A stretch of DNA of 44,319 nucleotides from Bacillus rhizoplanae (GCF_917563915.1 NZ_CAKJTI010000029.1:1-44319); one strand, 5' to 3'. Shown: positions 37,060 through 44,319, numbered from the stretch's first letter. Notes: generated from the sequence alone by a model not told the origin. Numbers and translations: made by a program.

Positions 37060-37215
37060 AAAATTGAAAGATTAACCGAGTATATGTATGCTGGAATGAT
37101 GCATTACATAGAAGACAATCAACTTGATATGATTTTCACGATCTATCATATATGTAGTGATGATGAAGGTCTGCAGTATGTTGACGTGAAAATTGCAGTA
37201 GATATGCAAGGATAA
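37060..37215 (+). pseudogene. Truncated copy of the second DUF5085-like gene
   Basis: The frame reads KIERLTEYMYAGMMHYIEDN, then QLDMIFTIYHICSDDEG, and ends VKIAVDMQG. It matches the last 50 residues of the 35451-35897 product at most positions. It has no start codon or ribosome binding site of its own and no upstream two-thirds. It ends 68 bp before MGLF copy 2, the same gene order as the intact copy, so the two genes were duplicated together. Confidence 0.85.
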
Positions 37216-37283
37216 TCTATGAAGGTTTTTGTTTTAATTTTCATAATAATGATTCTACTATTATCTTGATTCGGAGGGATTTC

Positions 37284-37736
37284 ATGGGGTTATTTTCGAG
37301 AGAAAGAAAGGTGTTTTTCAATCACAAGTGTGCAGATGAAAATGGTGAGCTTATCAAGCAAAAAATATTGAGAAAAGTCTCAAACTCTGATTGTGTAATA
37401 ACTGCTGAAATGATTGCTAATTTGCCATCATATCCTGAACTTGGGAAAGAGATTCTTAAACTATTACCTGTGCCAGATTTATTCACAATGATTACCACTG
37501 ATTTCGCAAAAGTTACATTTTTTATTAAAGCATCAAAAACAACGAAAGTGCTTATTCACATTGTCCCGACAGATGTAGAAAGGGGCCTACCGTTTTCTGA
37601 TATTAAAGTAATTGGTTTTATATATAAGAAAAAGTCCACTGGCCAAGAGATAGAAAAAATATCAGAGTGGATGCTGGAATTTAAAACGCTATGTGATCAA
37701 ATGTCAAAACATAATGAGTTGCTTCAAAAGGGATAG
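37284..37736 (+). CDS. MGLF-family hypothetical protein, copy 2
   Basis: A 150-residue paralogue of the 36031-36495 product: MGLFSRERKVFF at the start, ITAEMI and SKTTKVLIHIVPTD in the middle, and IKVIGFIYKKKSTGQEIE at the end. About half of the residues agree overall and almost all in the last 45. I chose ATG 37284 because CGGAGGG lies 5 nt upstream. It is soluble and of unknown function. A near-copy of the first gene's terminator follows, then the second six-helix membrane protein. Confidence 0.65.
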   Translation: MGLFSRERKVFFNHKCADENGELIKQKILRKVSNSDCVITAEMIANLPSYPELGKEILKLLPVPDLFTMITTDFAKVTFFIKASKTTKVLIHIVPTDVERGLPFSDIKVIGFIYKKKSTGQEIEKISEWMLEFKTLCDQMSKHNELLQKG

Positions 37737-37768
37737 TTTTGAATATGATAAGAACGTATAACAGCAAG

Positions 37769-37806
37769 AAAGCCTTCTCTTTTCGTTAAAATGAGGAGGT
37801 TTTTAT
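37769..37806 (+). terminator. Terminator after MGLF copy 2
   Basis: AAGCCTTCTC / GAGGAGGTTT with a T-rich end. It shares the loop TTTTCGTTA with the terminator at 36537-36572. Confidence 0.75.
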
Positions 37807-37855
37807 TTTTAATCTAAATGATTGAAGAGAATGTAGCCAAAGGTGGGACAATTAG

Positions 37856-38632
37856 ATGTGGAAAATACAAGAGAAAGATTTAGATAAATTTAGAATAACA
37901 TGTAGAAGTCGTTTAAGTCCTGAAGGTGCTACAGGATTTATGCTAGGAACGATAGTTTATATTTCATTAATTATGTTTATTATTTTGATAGGAGGTTTGG
38001 ATTACTATACCACTTTTTTTGCTAAAACAATTGTTAAAACTGAAATTGTGTTATATAGCTTACAAATAATCTTTTTAATCCTATATCTATTTTTCCCAAA
38101 AGCCCAATTTAAATTTCAAAAGTTGCAAACGCTTGTCGTATTATTATATGCATTTCAATTAGGTACTATATCATTCATACCCTTGGTTCTTCCTGGAATG
38201 GCTGATTATTCAATTGATCGAATTACGCTAATATATGTAGGTTTATTATTTTTAGGAGCAGTCATTGTTCATATTGTGACAACGATTGATACGTTTAAAC
38301 AAGCGAGTGAAGGTGCGTTTAGTATGGATGAAAGATCCACTTCCTTTTTTAGTAACACAAAAGGAACTATGATGAAGTGGGCTACAATATACGCACTAAT
38401 TCTTCTTATTTTGATTTTTTTTCATAATGATTATGAGTTTGATGTTTTAGTTATGTATGTGGTAGGAGCTGTTTTAATGTATACGATAGCCATCGGTGCA
38501 GCGGAATTTCAGCTATTAGTGTATTGTAGATTTAAATTTCCTTCTTTTAACATATCGTGGGAGCAACATAAAAGAGAAACTCTAAGATACCGAAAGAAAA
38601 ATAAAAAAAATAAATCGAAACGTAAGGCATAA
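37856..38632 (+). CDS. Six-helix membrane protein, copy 2 (probable immunity)
   Basis: A 258-residue paralogue of the 34110-34883 product with the same six-helix plan. Inside segments are almost identical (RFKFQKLQTLVVLLYAFQLG becomes QFKFQKLQ; HIVTTIDTFKQASEGAFSMD; the Lys/Arg tail). Outside loops differ from copy 1: GGLDYYTTFFAKTI, PGMADYSIDRI and HNDYEFDVL. The ATG at 37856 follows AAAGGTGGGA. It may protect against a variant of the toxin, or be an orphan immunity gene, since no toxin gene directly precedes it. Confidence 0.75.
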   Translation: MWKIQEKDLDKFRITCRSRLSPEGATGFMLGTIVYISLIMFIILIGGLDYYTTFFAKTIVKTEIVLYSLQIIFLILYLFFPKAQFKFQKLQTLVVLLYAFQLGTISFIPLVLPGMADYSIDRITLIYVGLLFLGAVIVHIVTTIDTFKQASEGAFSMDERSTSFFSNTKGTMMKWATIYALILLILIFFHNDYEFDVLVMYVVGAVLMYTIAIGAAEFQLLVYCRFKFPSFNISWEQHKRETLRYRKKNKKNKSKRKA

Positions 38633-38930
38633 AAAAAATGAGTCTTGTTTAGGATAAGATCCATTCAATTGTAATGTGCTAGATTCAAAATGCTAAAATT
38701 CTTTAGTGCTTAATTAGGAAAAGGTTGGCTGATAGGACGGAAAATTAGATATTGGAACATCTACTACAGCATTGTGAATGAGTACTTATCTTAAAGTATT
38801 CATCACAGTTCTATCAGATTGAATGAATTTGTTGTAGTATCTTCTGTGCCTAGTTACTGGTACAAAAAAATAACCAAAAACTTAGAATTGTATTTTGGTA
38901 ATTAGACTATATGAAAGGTTTAGATAAGTG
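38633..38930. other. Intergenic with a likely remnant of an LXG gene 3' end
   Basis: The last 65 or so bases (from about 38864) align with the end of the LXG gene and its leader into copy 1 (from about 34042), including AAAAACTTA, TGTATTTTG and TAATTAGA, with one gap. In the LXG gene this codes the C-terminus. Here the frame is broken. A further piece at about 38737 (DIGTST-like when translated) may also come from a toxin tail. No intact gene is present. Confidence 0.5.
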
Positions 38931-39713
38931 ATGTGGAATATAAAAGAAGAAGATTTAGGTAAATTTAAAATTACATGTAGAAATCGTTTAAGTCCTGAAG
39001 GTGCTACGGGATTTATGATAGGAACAATAATTTTTGTTTCATTAATGATGTTTTTTCTTATTGGTACTTTAGTAACGTTTGGTTGGGATTATTATACTAC
39101 TTTCTTTGAGAAAACAATCGTTAAAATTGAAATTGTCCTATATAGCTTGCAAGTAATTTTTTTAATTCTATATTCATTTCCAAAGGCTCGTTTTAAATTT
39201 CAAAAGCTACAAACACTTGTCGTATTATTATATGCATTTCAATTAGGTACGATATTATTCACAGCGTTAGTTCTTCCTGGTATGTCGGATTATTCAATTG
39301 ACAGAATTACGTTAATATATGTAGGCTTCTTATTTTTGGGAGCAATCATCGTTCATATTGTGACAACGATTGATACGTTTAAACAAGCAAGCGAAGGTGC
39401 GTTTAGCATGGATGAAAGATCTGCTTCATTTTTTAGTAACACAAAAGGAACTACGATGAAGTGGGCTGCAATATACGCACTAATTCTTCTTATTTTGATT
39501 TATTTTCATAATGATTACGCGTTTGATACTTTCTTTGGATATATAATAGGAACCTTTTTAATGTATACGATAGCCATCGGTGCAGCGGAATTTCAGCTAT
39601 TAGTGTATTGTAGATTTAAATTTCCGTCATTTAACATATCGTGGGAGCAACATAAAAGAGAAACTCCAAGATACCGAAAGAAAAATGAAAAATATAAATC
39701 AAAAAGTAGATAA
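38931..39713 (+). CDS. Six-helix membrane protein, copy 3 (probable immunity)
   Basis: A 260-residue paralogue of copies 1 and 2. Its start MWNIKEEDLGKFK matches copy 1 and its body is closer to copy 2. Outside loops are GWDYYTTFFEKTI, PGMSDYSIDRI and HNDYAFDTFFG. I prefer ATG 38931 over the GTG just before it, because copy 1 begins at the same Met-Trp. GAAAGG lies 12 nt upstream. Flanks on both sides resemble those of copy 1 (TCTGAACACA-x-ATTATTA downstream), so the whole unit was copied. Confidence 0.75.
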   Translation: MWNIKEEDLGKFKITCRNRLSPEGATGFMIGTIIFVSLMMFFLIGTLVTFGWDYYTTFFEKTIVKIEIVLYSLQVIFLILYSFPKARFKFQKLQTLVVLLYAFQLGTILFTALVLPGMSDYSIDRITLIYVGFLFLGAIIVHIVTTIDTFKQASEGAFSMDERSASFFSNTKGTTMKWAAIYALILLILIYFHNDYAFDTFFGYIIGTFLMYTIAIGAAEFQLLVYCRFKFPSFNISWEQHKRETPRYRKKNEKYKSKSR

Positions 39714-39906
39714 TAAAGCATGGTCTGAACACAAATTATTACTTGGTAGGGACTAGACTTAGAGATTCGCTCATTTTTAATTTTTTAATGTGTAAAATGG
39801 AGAAATCATTTCTAATAAAGGTTTCTTTATTATTTATAGAAATAGAAAATCTTAGAAGAATCTCTATAGGAAAGTGAATGCTAGAATAAATAGAGAGGAG
39901 TTATTT

Positions 39907-40254
39907 ATGTTACTTGGTACATATACTTTATATATGGGTAAACAGTATCAAGTTCTTAATTATGATAAAGAAAGTAAAAACGTTAAACTACAATTAGATG
40001 ATAAGATAAATTATAAAATTGTAAAAAGGGATGCTGTTGGAGAAATATATTATATACAGACCAACTGTTTTTATAAAGGTTACGAATTTCAAGTTATATC
40101 AGAAAGAGAGGATAGTATATTAATTTATACTCCTAATTATGAAGTAGGAGCTGAGTTAAATATGGAATTTGTAGAACGCTCTGTATTTCATAAATGGATA
40201 AAAAAGAATGAAGTAGATAGAATAGTAGAAGAAAAAACGGTATTAGATTTATAA
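39907..40254 (+). CDS. Hypothetical two-lobe beta protein (possible immunity)
   Basis: A 115-residue acidic soluble protein. Two similar lobes begin YTLYMGKQYQVLNYD and NCFYKGYEFQVISER, each with alternating hydrophobic strands like a small barrel. It ends with FHKWIKKNEVDRIVE. The gene at 41103-41585 shows the same two-lobe plan with FVFKKEVPIDEVD. I chose ATG 39907 because GAGAGGAG lies 6 nt upstream; the frame opens at GTG 39874 without a site. The family is not recognised. Its place among toxin-linked genes suggests an immunity protein, as inference only. Confidence 0.6.
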   Translation: MLLGTYTLYMGKQYQVLNYDKESKNVKLQLDDKINYKIVKRDAVGEIYYIQTNCFYKGYEFQVISEREDSILIYTPNYEVGAELNMEFVERSVFHKWIKKNEVDRIVEEKTVLDL

Positions 40255-40591
40255 GATTTGGAGTTAGTATAGTCATAAGGACACAGCTTAGTTAAGTTCT
40301 TACAATGGGGGTCAAAGTGTAGTCGTGAAAATAAAGAATTAAGCAAAAAAATTATATAAATCCATCAAGATAGTGGACAGTATGATGGTGCTCCCATTCA
40401 TCAAAATCAACTGTAGAGGAACATACAAACCTAGCTAAAGAAGTAGCTTAGATTTAACTTTTTTGCATTCAAAATATTAGCTGAAATCCCAAATGGCCAG
40501 TTAATTACTAGTTACAGGACAAATTAATACACCAATTAATGTGAAGGCATTCGAAGATATGGGATAGTACAAAATATAAGAGGCTGGTTAT
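40255..40591. other. Intergenic with decayed coding fragments
   Basis: Short protein-like strings appear in several frames without starts: DSGQYDGAPIHQNQ near 40373, STVEEHTNLAKEVA near 40407, and GQINTPINVKAFEDMG near 40517-40565. They suggest a broken toxin or accessory gene, but I cannot name it. No intact gene. Confidence 0.4.
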
Positions 40592-40831
40592 ATGAAGCAA
40601 AATGAATATGAAAATAAAATAAAAGTGTTAGATATAAATTTGGAAGAACTGAATATTGTTATTGGAAGAAAAACAAATGTACCAATCTCAACAGGTTGTT
40701 ATTTTGAAGATGGAAATTGGATTTTGTATGATGTGGATGAAAGACAAAATTTTTCCGTTATTGAAAAGGGCGATGAAGATCGTATTTTTAAATTTTTATA
40801 TATGATAACTATGAGCAAAATAGGTAAATAA
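40592..40831 (+). CDS. Small protein resembling immunity family Imm59
   Basis: A 79-residue soluble protein. The central GCYFEDGNWILYDVDERQNF has the shape of Imm59-type immunity proteins (G-x-Y, then W-x-(V/L)-Y-x-x-DER), followed by a C-terminal helix. The ATG at 40592 has AAGAGGC upstream. It lies among decayed fragments, so it may be an orphan immunity gene whose toxin is lost. The family match is from memory of the motif and was not searched. Confidence 0.5.
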   Translation: MKQNEYENKIKVLDINLEELNIVIGRKTNVPISTGCYFEDGNWILYDVDERQNFSVIEKGDEDRIFKFLYMITMSKIGK

Positions 40832-41102
40832 TATTATAGGTGGGACTCCATTAATTAAATATGAGTTAAGTTGAGTAGTAATAAAGTATTTGTATAAAGT
40901 AAGAGCAGAATGCTGTTTGTACTTATTAAAAAATATAAGACAATCAACATTCTGAAAAAAATGAATGGATACGATAATAAATCAGGCGTGTTCTCTCCTT
41001 CTAGTTATGATTAGATTTGTGTGGTGGCTTATCTATAACATAGGAAGGTGGATATGTCTTTTTTATTTTTTATGGTTGATTAGGAGGGAAGTATAATAAA
41101 TT
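40832..41102. other. Intergenic, possible decayed fragment
   Basis: No intact gene. A short open piece near 40962 reads MNGYDNKSGVFSPSSYD and then stops. GGAGGGAAG near the end may serve the next gene. Confidence 0.35.
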
Positions 41103-41585
41103 ATGAGTGACTATGCTATTTATAAAAATAATTTGTATAGATTAAATGTATCGGATAATAAACTGAAGCTTATAAGTAATTCAAATGAATCTATAAAATA
41201 TGGGTTTAAAGAATTAAAATTTGAACAAGGATTCGTTTCAAAAGTAATATATATAAAAGAGGTTGATATTAATGAAGTAGAGATGGCTTATAAATTGAAA
41301 TACAAGGTAATATATAAAGAAAAAGAATTTGTTCCATGGGCAATAGGTAAGTTTATACTAGAAATAAATAAAATTTCGCTAGGTACAAATGATGAACAAG
41401 AAGCTAGGAATTATGGATTTGAAAAGATGGAACAGTTTGTTTTTAAAAAAGAGGTTCCAATAGATGAAGTAGATGCTTTAATAGAAATTAAGAAGCCTAT
41501 TTTAAAATTCCAAAATACGGATGAAAAATTTACTAGAATTGAACAAAAGGATATAAGAAGTTATTTAAGGAACCTTTTAGAATAG
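41103..41585 (+). CDS. Hypothetical two-lobe protein (possible immunity)
   Basis: A 160-residue lysine- and glutamate-rich soluble protein. The first lobe (YAIYKNNLYRLNVSDNKLKL) and second lobe (KYKVIYKEKEFVPWAIGKF) repeat a small strand pattern. GFEKMEQFVFKKEVPIDEVD resembles the end of the 39907-40254 product. AGGAGGG lies 14 nt before the ATG, rather far. Very AT-rich coding. Not recognised; immunity or regulatory roles are both possible. Confidence 0.6.
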   Translation: MSDYAIYKNNLYRLNVSDNKLKLISNSNESIKYGFKELKFEQGFVSKVIYIKEVDINEVEMAYKLKYKVIYKEKEFVPWAIGKFILEINKISLGTNDEQEARNYGFEKMEQFVFKKEVPIDEVDALIEIKKPILKFQNTDEKFTRIEQKDIRSYLRNLLE

Positions 41586-42018
41586 ATTATATTTAATTGT
41601 ATCGTATTAAAAGGAGAAAAATGAACATGATTAGTGTATCTATGAAACTATAGTTACCACGTTAATAAAACGAAAATAATAAAAGAATCCTATAAATTTG
41701 AGGGCACTAAAAAAGTCCATTTAAATAGAAAAAGAAGCAAATTATCTACTATATAGTTGATAATTTGCTTCTTTTTGTTGCATGCCCTGCTAAGCTAGGC
41801 ACTGCTTACTGGTGATAGGTAAGAGCCAAGCCAACTAGCAGCTAATAGGTAACTATGGAGAAGCCCTAAGAAAGTAATTTCTAGTACGAGTGCCAGCGAA
41901 GCAGCAGACCATAACATAAAGTGAAGTGTTTATGCTTGTATATCAATAATTATGTATTTACAGCACCGTGTTCTATAATGAATATATATAAAACCTTAAG
42001 GAGAAGGGTTGGTATCTC
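41586..42018. other. Intergenic before selD: truncated start, terminator, GC-richer segment
   Basis: A ribosome binding site with ATG near 41623 leads to only about ten codons before a stop, probably a gene remnant. GAGGGCACTAAAAAAGTCC near 41700 recalls the ends of some insertion sequences, but no transposase is seen. The terminator is at 41729-41776. From 41780 to 41935 the DNA is GC-richer and self-complementary. An isolated TATAAT at 41974-41979 could be the selD -10. Confidence 0.45.
41729..41776. terminator. Terminator between the island and selD
   Basis: AAAAGAAGCAAATTATC / GATAATTTGCTTCTTTT, a perfect 17-bp stem with T-runs on both strands. Confidence 0.88.
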
Positions 42019-43068
42019 ATGACAAAATCTAATGTAGTTAAACTTACTTCACTATCATCCAAGGGAGGGTGTGGCTGTAAAATTGGTCCAGCAGATTTAG
42101 CGCAGGTGATTCGTACACTTCCTCCAGCAATGCCAAATCCTGATTTGCTTGTGGGGCTTGATACGAGTGACGATGCGGGGGTATACCGCCTTAACGATGA
42201 CTTGGCGATTGTACAAACTGTTGATTTCTTTACGCCAATCGTGGATGATCCGTATTCGTTCGGACAGGTGGCGGCAGCTAATGCCATTAGTGATATATAT
42301 GCGATGGGCGGTAAGCCGCTGACTGCACTTAATATTGTTGCTTTTCCTATTACGACATTGGATAAGCAGATTTTGGCGGATATTTTACGCGGTGCTGGTG
42401 ATAAGCTTAAAGAAGCGGGAGCGACGCTTGTCGGTGGCCATTCAATTGATGATAAGGAGCCGAAATTCGGGCTTGCTGTAACTGGAATCGTTCATCCGAA
42501 TAAAGTACGGACTAATGCGGGGGCGAAGCACGGGGACAAACTTATCTTGACAAAACCAATCGGTGTCGGTATTTTGACGTCTTCTATTAAGCGTAATTTG
42601 CTGAATGATGAAGAAATTGCCCGCGTTACACAGGTAATGACAACATTGAATAAAACGGCGGCGGAAACGATGGAGTCTTACAATGTACATGCTTGTACTG
42701 ATGTTACTGGGTTCGGATTGCTCGGACATGCATCGGAAATGGCTAAGGGTAGTGACATGGGACTGCACATTGTTAAAGATCAGGTACCTGTCCTGCCGCG
42801 AGTGAGGGAGCTTGCGGAAGCGGGCGTAATTCCTGGAGGAACGAAAAATAATTTTGTTCATTTGCAAGGAGCGGTAAATTTTCCGGAGACGATGGATCAA
42901 ATAGACCAATGGATTTTGTGTGATGCGGTTACATCTGGCGGACTTTTGATGTCCGTGACTGGGGAAGAGGCGGAATTGCTTCTGGCGGATCTGCGGAAAG
43001 CTGGCGTGGAAGCTTGCATAATCGGTGAAGTGACAGAAGATCATCCAGGTCAAATTGTTGTTATATAA
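42019..43068 (+). CDS. selD: Selenide, water dikinase (selenophosphate synthetase)
   Basis: A 349-residue enzyme making selenophosphate from selenide and ATP. The N-terminal active loop is GGCGCKIGP, with Cys18 in the catalytic place (Cys rather than selenocysteine) and Lys21. LDTSDDAGVYRL and TVDFFTPIVDDPY carry Mg/ATP aspartates; CTDVTGFGLLGH is the C-domain motif. The ATG at 42019 has AAGGAGAAGGG upstream. The coding sequence is clearly richer in GC than the island genes (codons GCG, CCG, GGC). It lies 32 bp before mnmH. Without selA or selB in view, its product is best explained by tRNA selenation. Confidence 0.96.
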   Translation: MTKSNVVKLTSLSSKGGCGCKIGPADLAQVIRTLPPAMPNPDLLVGLDTSDDAGVYRLNDDLAIVQTVDFFTPIVDDPYSFGQVAAANAISDIYAMGGKPLTALNIVAFPITTLDKQILADILRGAGDKLKEAGATLVGGHSIDDKEPKFGLAVTGIVHPNKVRTNAGAKHGDKLILTKPIGVGILTSSIKRNLLNDEEIARVTQVMTTLNKTAAETMESYNVHACTDVTGFGLLGHASEMAKGSDMGLHIVKDQVPVLPRVRELAEAGVIPGGTKNNFVHLQGAVNFPETMDQIDQWILCDAVTSGGLLMSVTGEEAELLLADLRKAGVEACIIGEVTEDHPGQIVVI

Positions 43069-43100
43069 GCAATCTATATTGCAGAAAGGTGGAAGGATCA

Positions 43101-44138
43101 GTGTTCCAAGATATCACTATTGATGAGTTATTGGCTTTGCATGATAAAAAGGAGCTTGTGCTGGTCGATGTTCGGTCACCTTCGGAATATAAGGATGCTA
43201 CAATCCCCGGCAGCTTAAATATTCCACTGTTTAATGATGAGGAAAGAGCTGAAATTGGAACGATTTACAAACAAGTTAGCTTTCAAGCGGCTAAAGAACG
43301 CGGTCTTGAAATTGTTTCGGCGAAGTTGCCGGCTTTCGTTAAGGAGTTTGGCCAAATTGATGGACAAAAGGCTGTATTTTGCTGGCGTGGGGGCATGCGC
43401 AGCAGGACGACGGCCACTGTTTTAGATTTAATGGGAATTCAAGTTTATCGTCTACAGGGAGGCCTCCGGGCTTATCGCAAGTGGGTTGTTGAAACTCTTG
43501 ATCATCTAGAGCTCAAGCAGGAAACTTATGTTTTGAACGGTTATACGGGGTCAGGGAAGACTACTATTCTACGACGTCTGAGAAAGGAAGGATACCCTAT
43601 TCTTGATTTGGAGGGGATGGCTAACCATAGAGGTTCCATCTTCGGGCAGGTTGGACTTGAACCGCACAATCAGAAAACGTTCGAATCTCTTCTTGTTCAA
43701 GAGGCCCTTCATTTACAGCAATCTCCATATATGTTAGTTGAAGCGGAGAGCAAGCGAATCGGGAAAGTAATGATCCCCGATTGTATTTTTGAGAGGAAAG
43801 AACAGGGAATACAATTATTTATTGATATGCCTGTAGAAGAACGAGTCCAACATATTTTGGAAGATTATTGCCCTTGGGAGCATCAAGAGGAATGCATTGA
43901 GGCTTTCCAAAAAATCAAAAGACGTATTCACACACCGGTCGCAACAAAGATTAACAATGATTTACAATCAGGTAATTTTGATTCAGCGGTGCAATTGTTG
44001 CTTGAACATTACTATGATCCTCTTTATGAACATACGGCGAAACACTATCCAGAGGAACGTAGGCTCACTATAAAAGTGCAGAATGTGGATGAAGCGATGG
44101 AGGCTATTCGGGATATTCTCTCGATTCCGTTCAAGTAA
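43101..44138 (+). CDS. mnmH: tRNA 2-selenouridine synthase
   Basis: A 345-residue SelU/YbbB enzyme that turns 2-thiouridine at tRNA position 34 into 2-selenouridine, via geranylated 2-thiouridine, using selenophosphate from SelD. The N-terminal rhodanese domain has the active cysteine Cys94 in FCWRGGMRS. The P-loop domain has NGYTGSGKT (Walker A 147-154). DLEGMANHRGSIFG and VEAESKRIGKV are family motifs. I chose GTG 43101 because AAAGGTGG lies 8 nt upstream. GTG 43089 lies inside that site and would add four residues. It shares the raised GC of selD and is probably in one operon with it. Confidence 0.94.
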   Translation: MFQDITIDELLALHDKKELVLVDVRSPSEYKDATIPGSLNIPLFNDEERAEIGTIYKQVSFQAAKERGLEIVSAKLPAFVKEFGQIDGQKAVFCWRGGMRSRTTATVLDLMGIQVYRLQGGLRAYRKWVVETLDHLELKQETYVLNGYTGSGKTTILRRLRKEGYPILDLEGMANHRGSIFGQVGLEPHNQKTFESLLVQEALHLQQSPYMLVEAESKRIGKVMIPDCIFERKEQGIQLFIDMPVEERVQHILEDYCPWEHQEECIEAFQKIKRRIHTPVATKINNDLQSGNFDSAVQLLLEHYYDPLYEHTAKHYPEERRLTIKVQNVDEAMEAIRDILSIPFK

Positions 44139-44192
44139 ATGTAAAGTAGAGAAGATGGTTCTAGTATTCTGTTAAAAAATAGTTGTAGACTG

Positions 44193-44226
44193 AAAAGGTG
44201 CTTTCTGTACATGAAAGCGCCTTTTG
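44193..44226 (+). terminator. selD-mnmH terminator
   Basis: AAAAGGTGCTTTC / GAAAGCGCCTTTT with one G-U pair and a T-rich end, 55 bp after mnmH. Confidence 0.82.
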
Positions 44227-44259
44227 TTAACATAAAATCAATGTATCACAAAACCTTTA

Positions 44260-44290
44260 AAAGTTCCTTCAGAAGAACTGAAGGAACTTT
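44260..44290. terminator. Hairpin near the right edge
   Basis: AAAGTTCCTTCAG / CTGAAGGAACTTT, a perfect 13-bp stem with loop AAGAA. The T-run is better on the minus strand, so it may end a minus-strand gene lying to the right of the window. Confidence 0.65.
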
Positions 44291-44319
44291 CCATTCACAT
44301 AATCAATGTTATCGGAAGT

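Noticed and set aside
41695-41725. Possible insertion sequence end (GAGGGCACTAAAAAAGTCC)
   Set aside because: No transposase, matching inverted end or target duplication was found in the window; kept only as a remark.
41780-41935. T-box or known riboswitch before selD
   Set aside because: No T-box motif and no recognised aptamer core was seen; described as unexplained instead.

Overview
The window looks like a chromosomal segment of a Bacillus cereus group bacterium. It is AT-rich and has strong Gram-positive ribosome binding sites. Its gene order (L-lactate dehydrogenase, a glycogen operon, TIGR00266, cold shock, yteA, menA, menFDHB) and its TTTAT-flanked repeats resembling the bcr family all fit that group. 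Species cannot be fixed from sequence alone.

Layout. Positions 1-292: the end of a tRNA cluster (Asn-GTT, Ser-GCT, Glu-TTC) and a terminator. 400-1032: two small, apparently paralogous genes on the minus strand. 1474-2650: ldh behind two near-perfect Rex boxes. 2760-11301: the glycogen operon glgB-glgC-glgD-glgA-glgP, with a cre-like site and a 15-bp inverted repeat upstream and large hairpins in front of glgA and glgP. 11398-15840: a frameshifted small membrane protein, a class 3 lipase, a TIGR00266 protein, cspD, yteA and menA, with three bcr-like repeats, two of which overlap the stop codons of neighbouring genes. 16077-20862: menF-menD-menH-menB, the central menaquinone pathway. The menH frame runs without a stop into menB.

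From 21.1 to 41.6 kb there is a type VII secretion island where menE-menC would normally follow. It encodes the WXG100 protein EsxA, then EsaA (with six 33-bp tandem repeats), EssA, EsaB, EssB and EssC. Two small WXG-like partners and an LXG effector with a glycine-zipper C-terminus follow. After the effector come three copies of a six-helix membrane protein, two GyrI-like/DUF5085-like genes plus a broken copy, a duplicated MGLF-family pair, and several small possible immunity genes among decayed intergenic DNA. The three membrane proteins differ mainly in their predicted outside loops. The effector resembles membrane-depolarising LXG toxins. I infer a pore-forming toxin with an expanded set of membrane immunity proteins; this is the strongest candidate for an undescribed system here.

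The right end (42.0-44.1 kb) holds selD and mnmH (selU), enough for 2-selenouridine in tRNA. They have visibly higher GC than the island and are probably a separate acquisition. A GC-richer, self-complementary non-coding stretch at about 41.78-41.93 kb lies just upstream and is unexplained.
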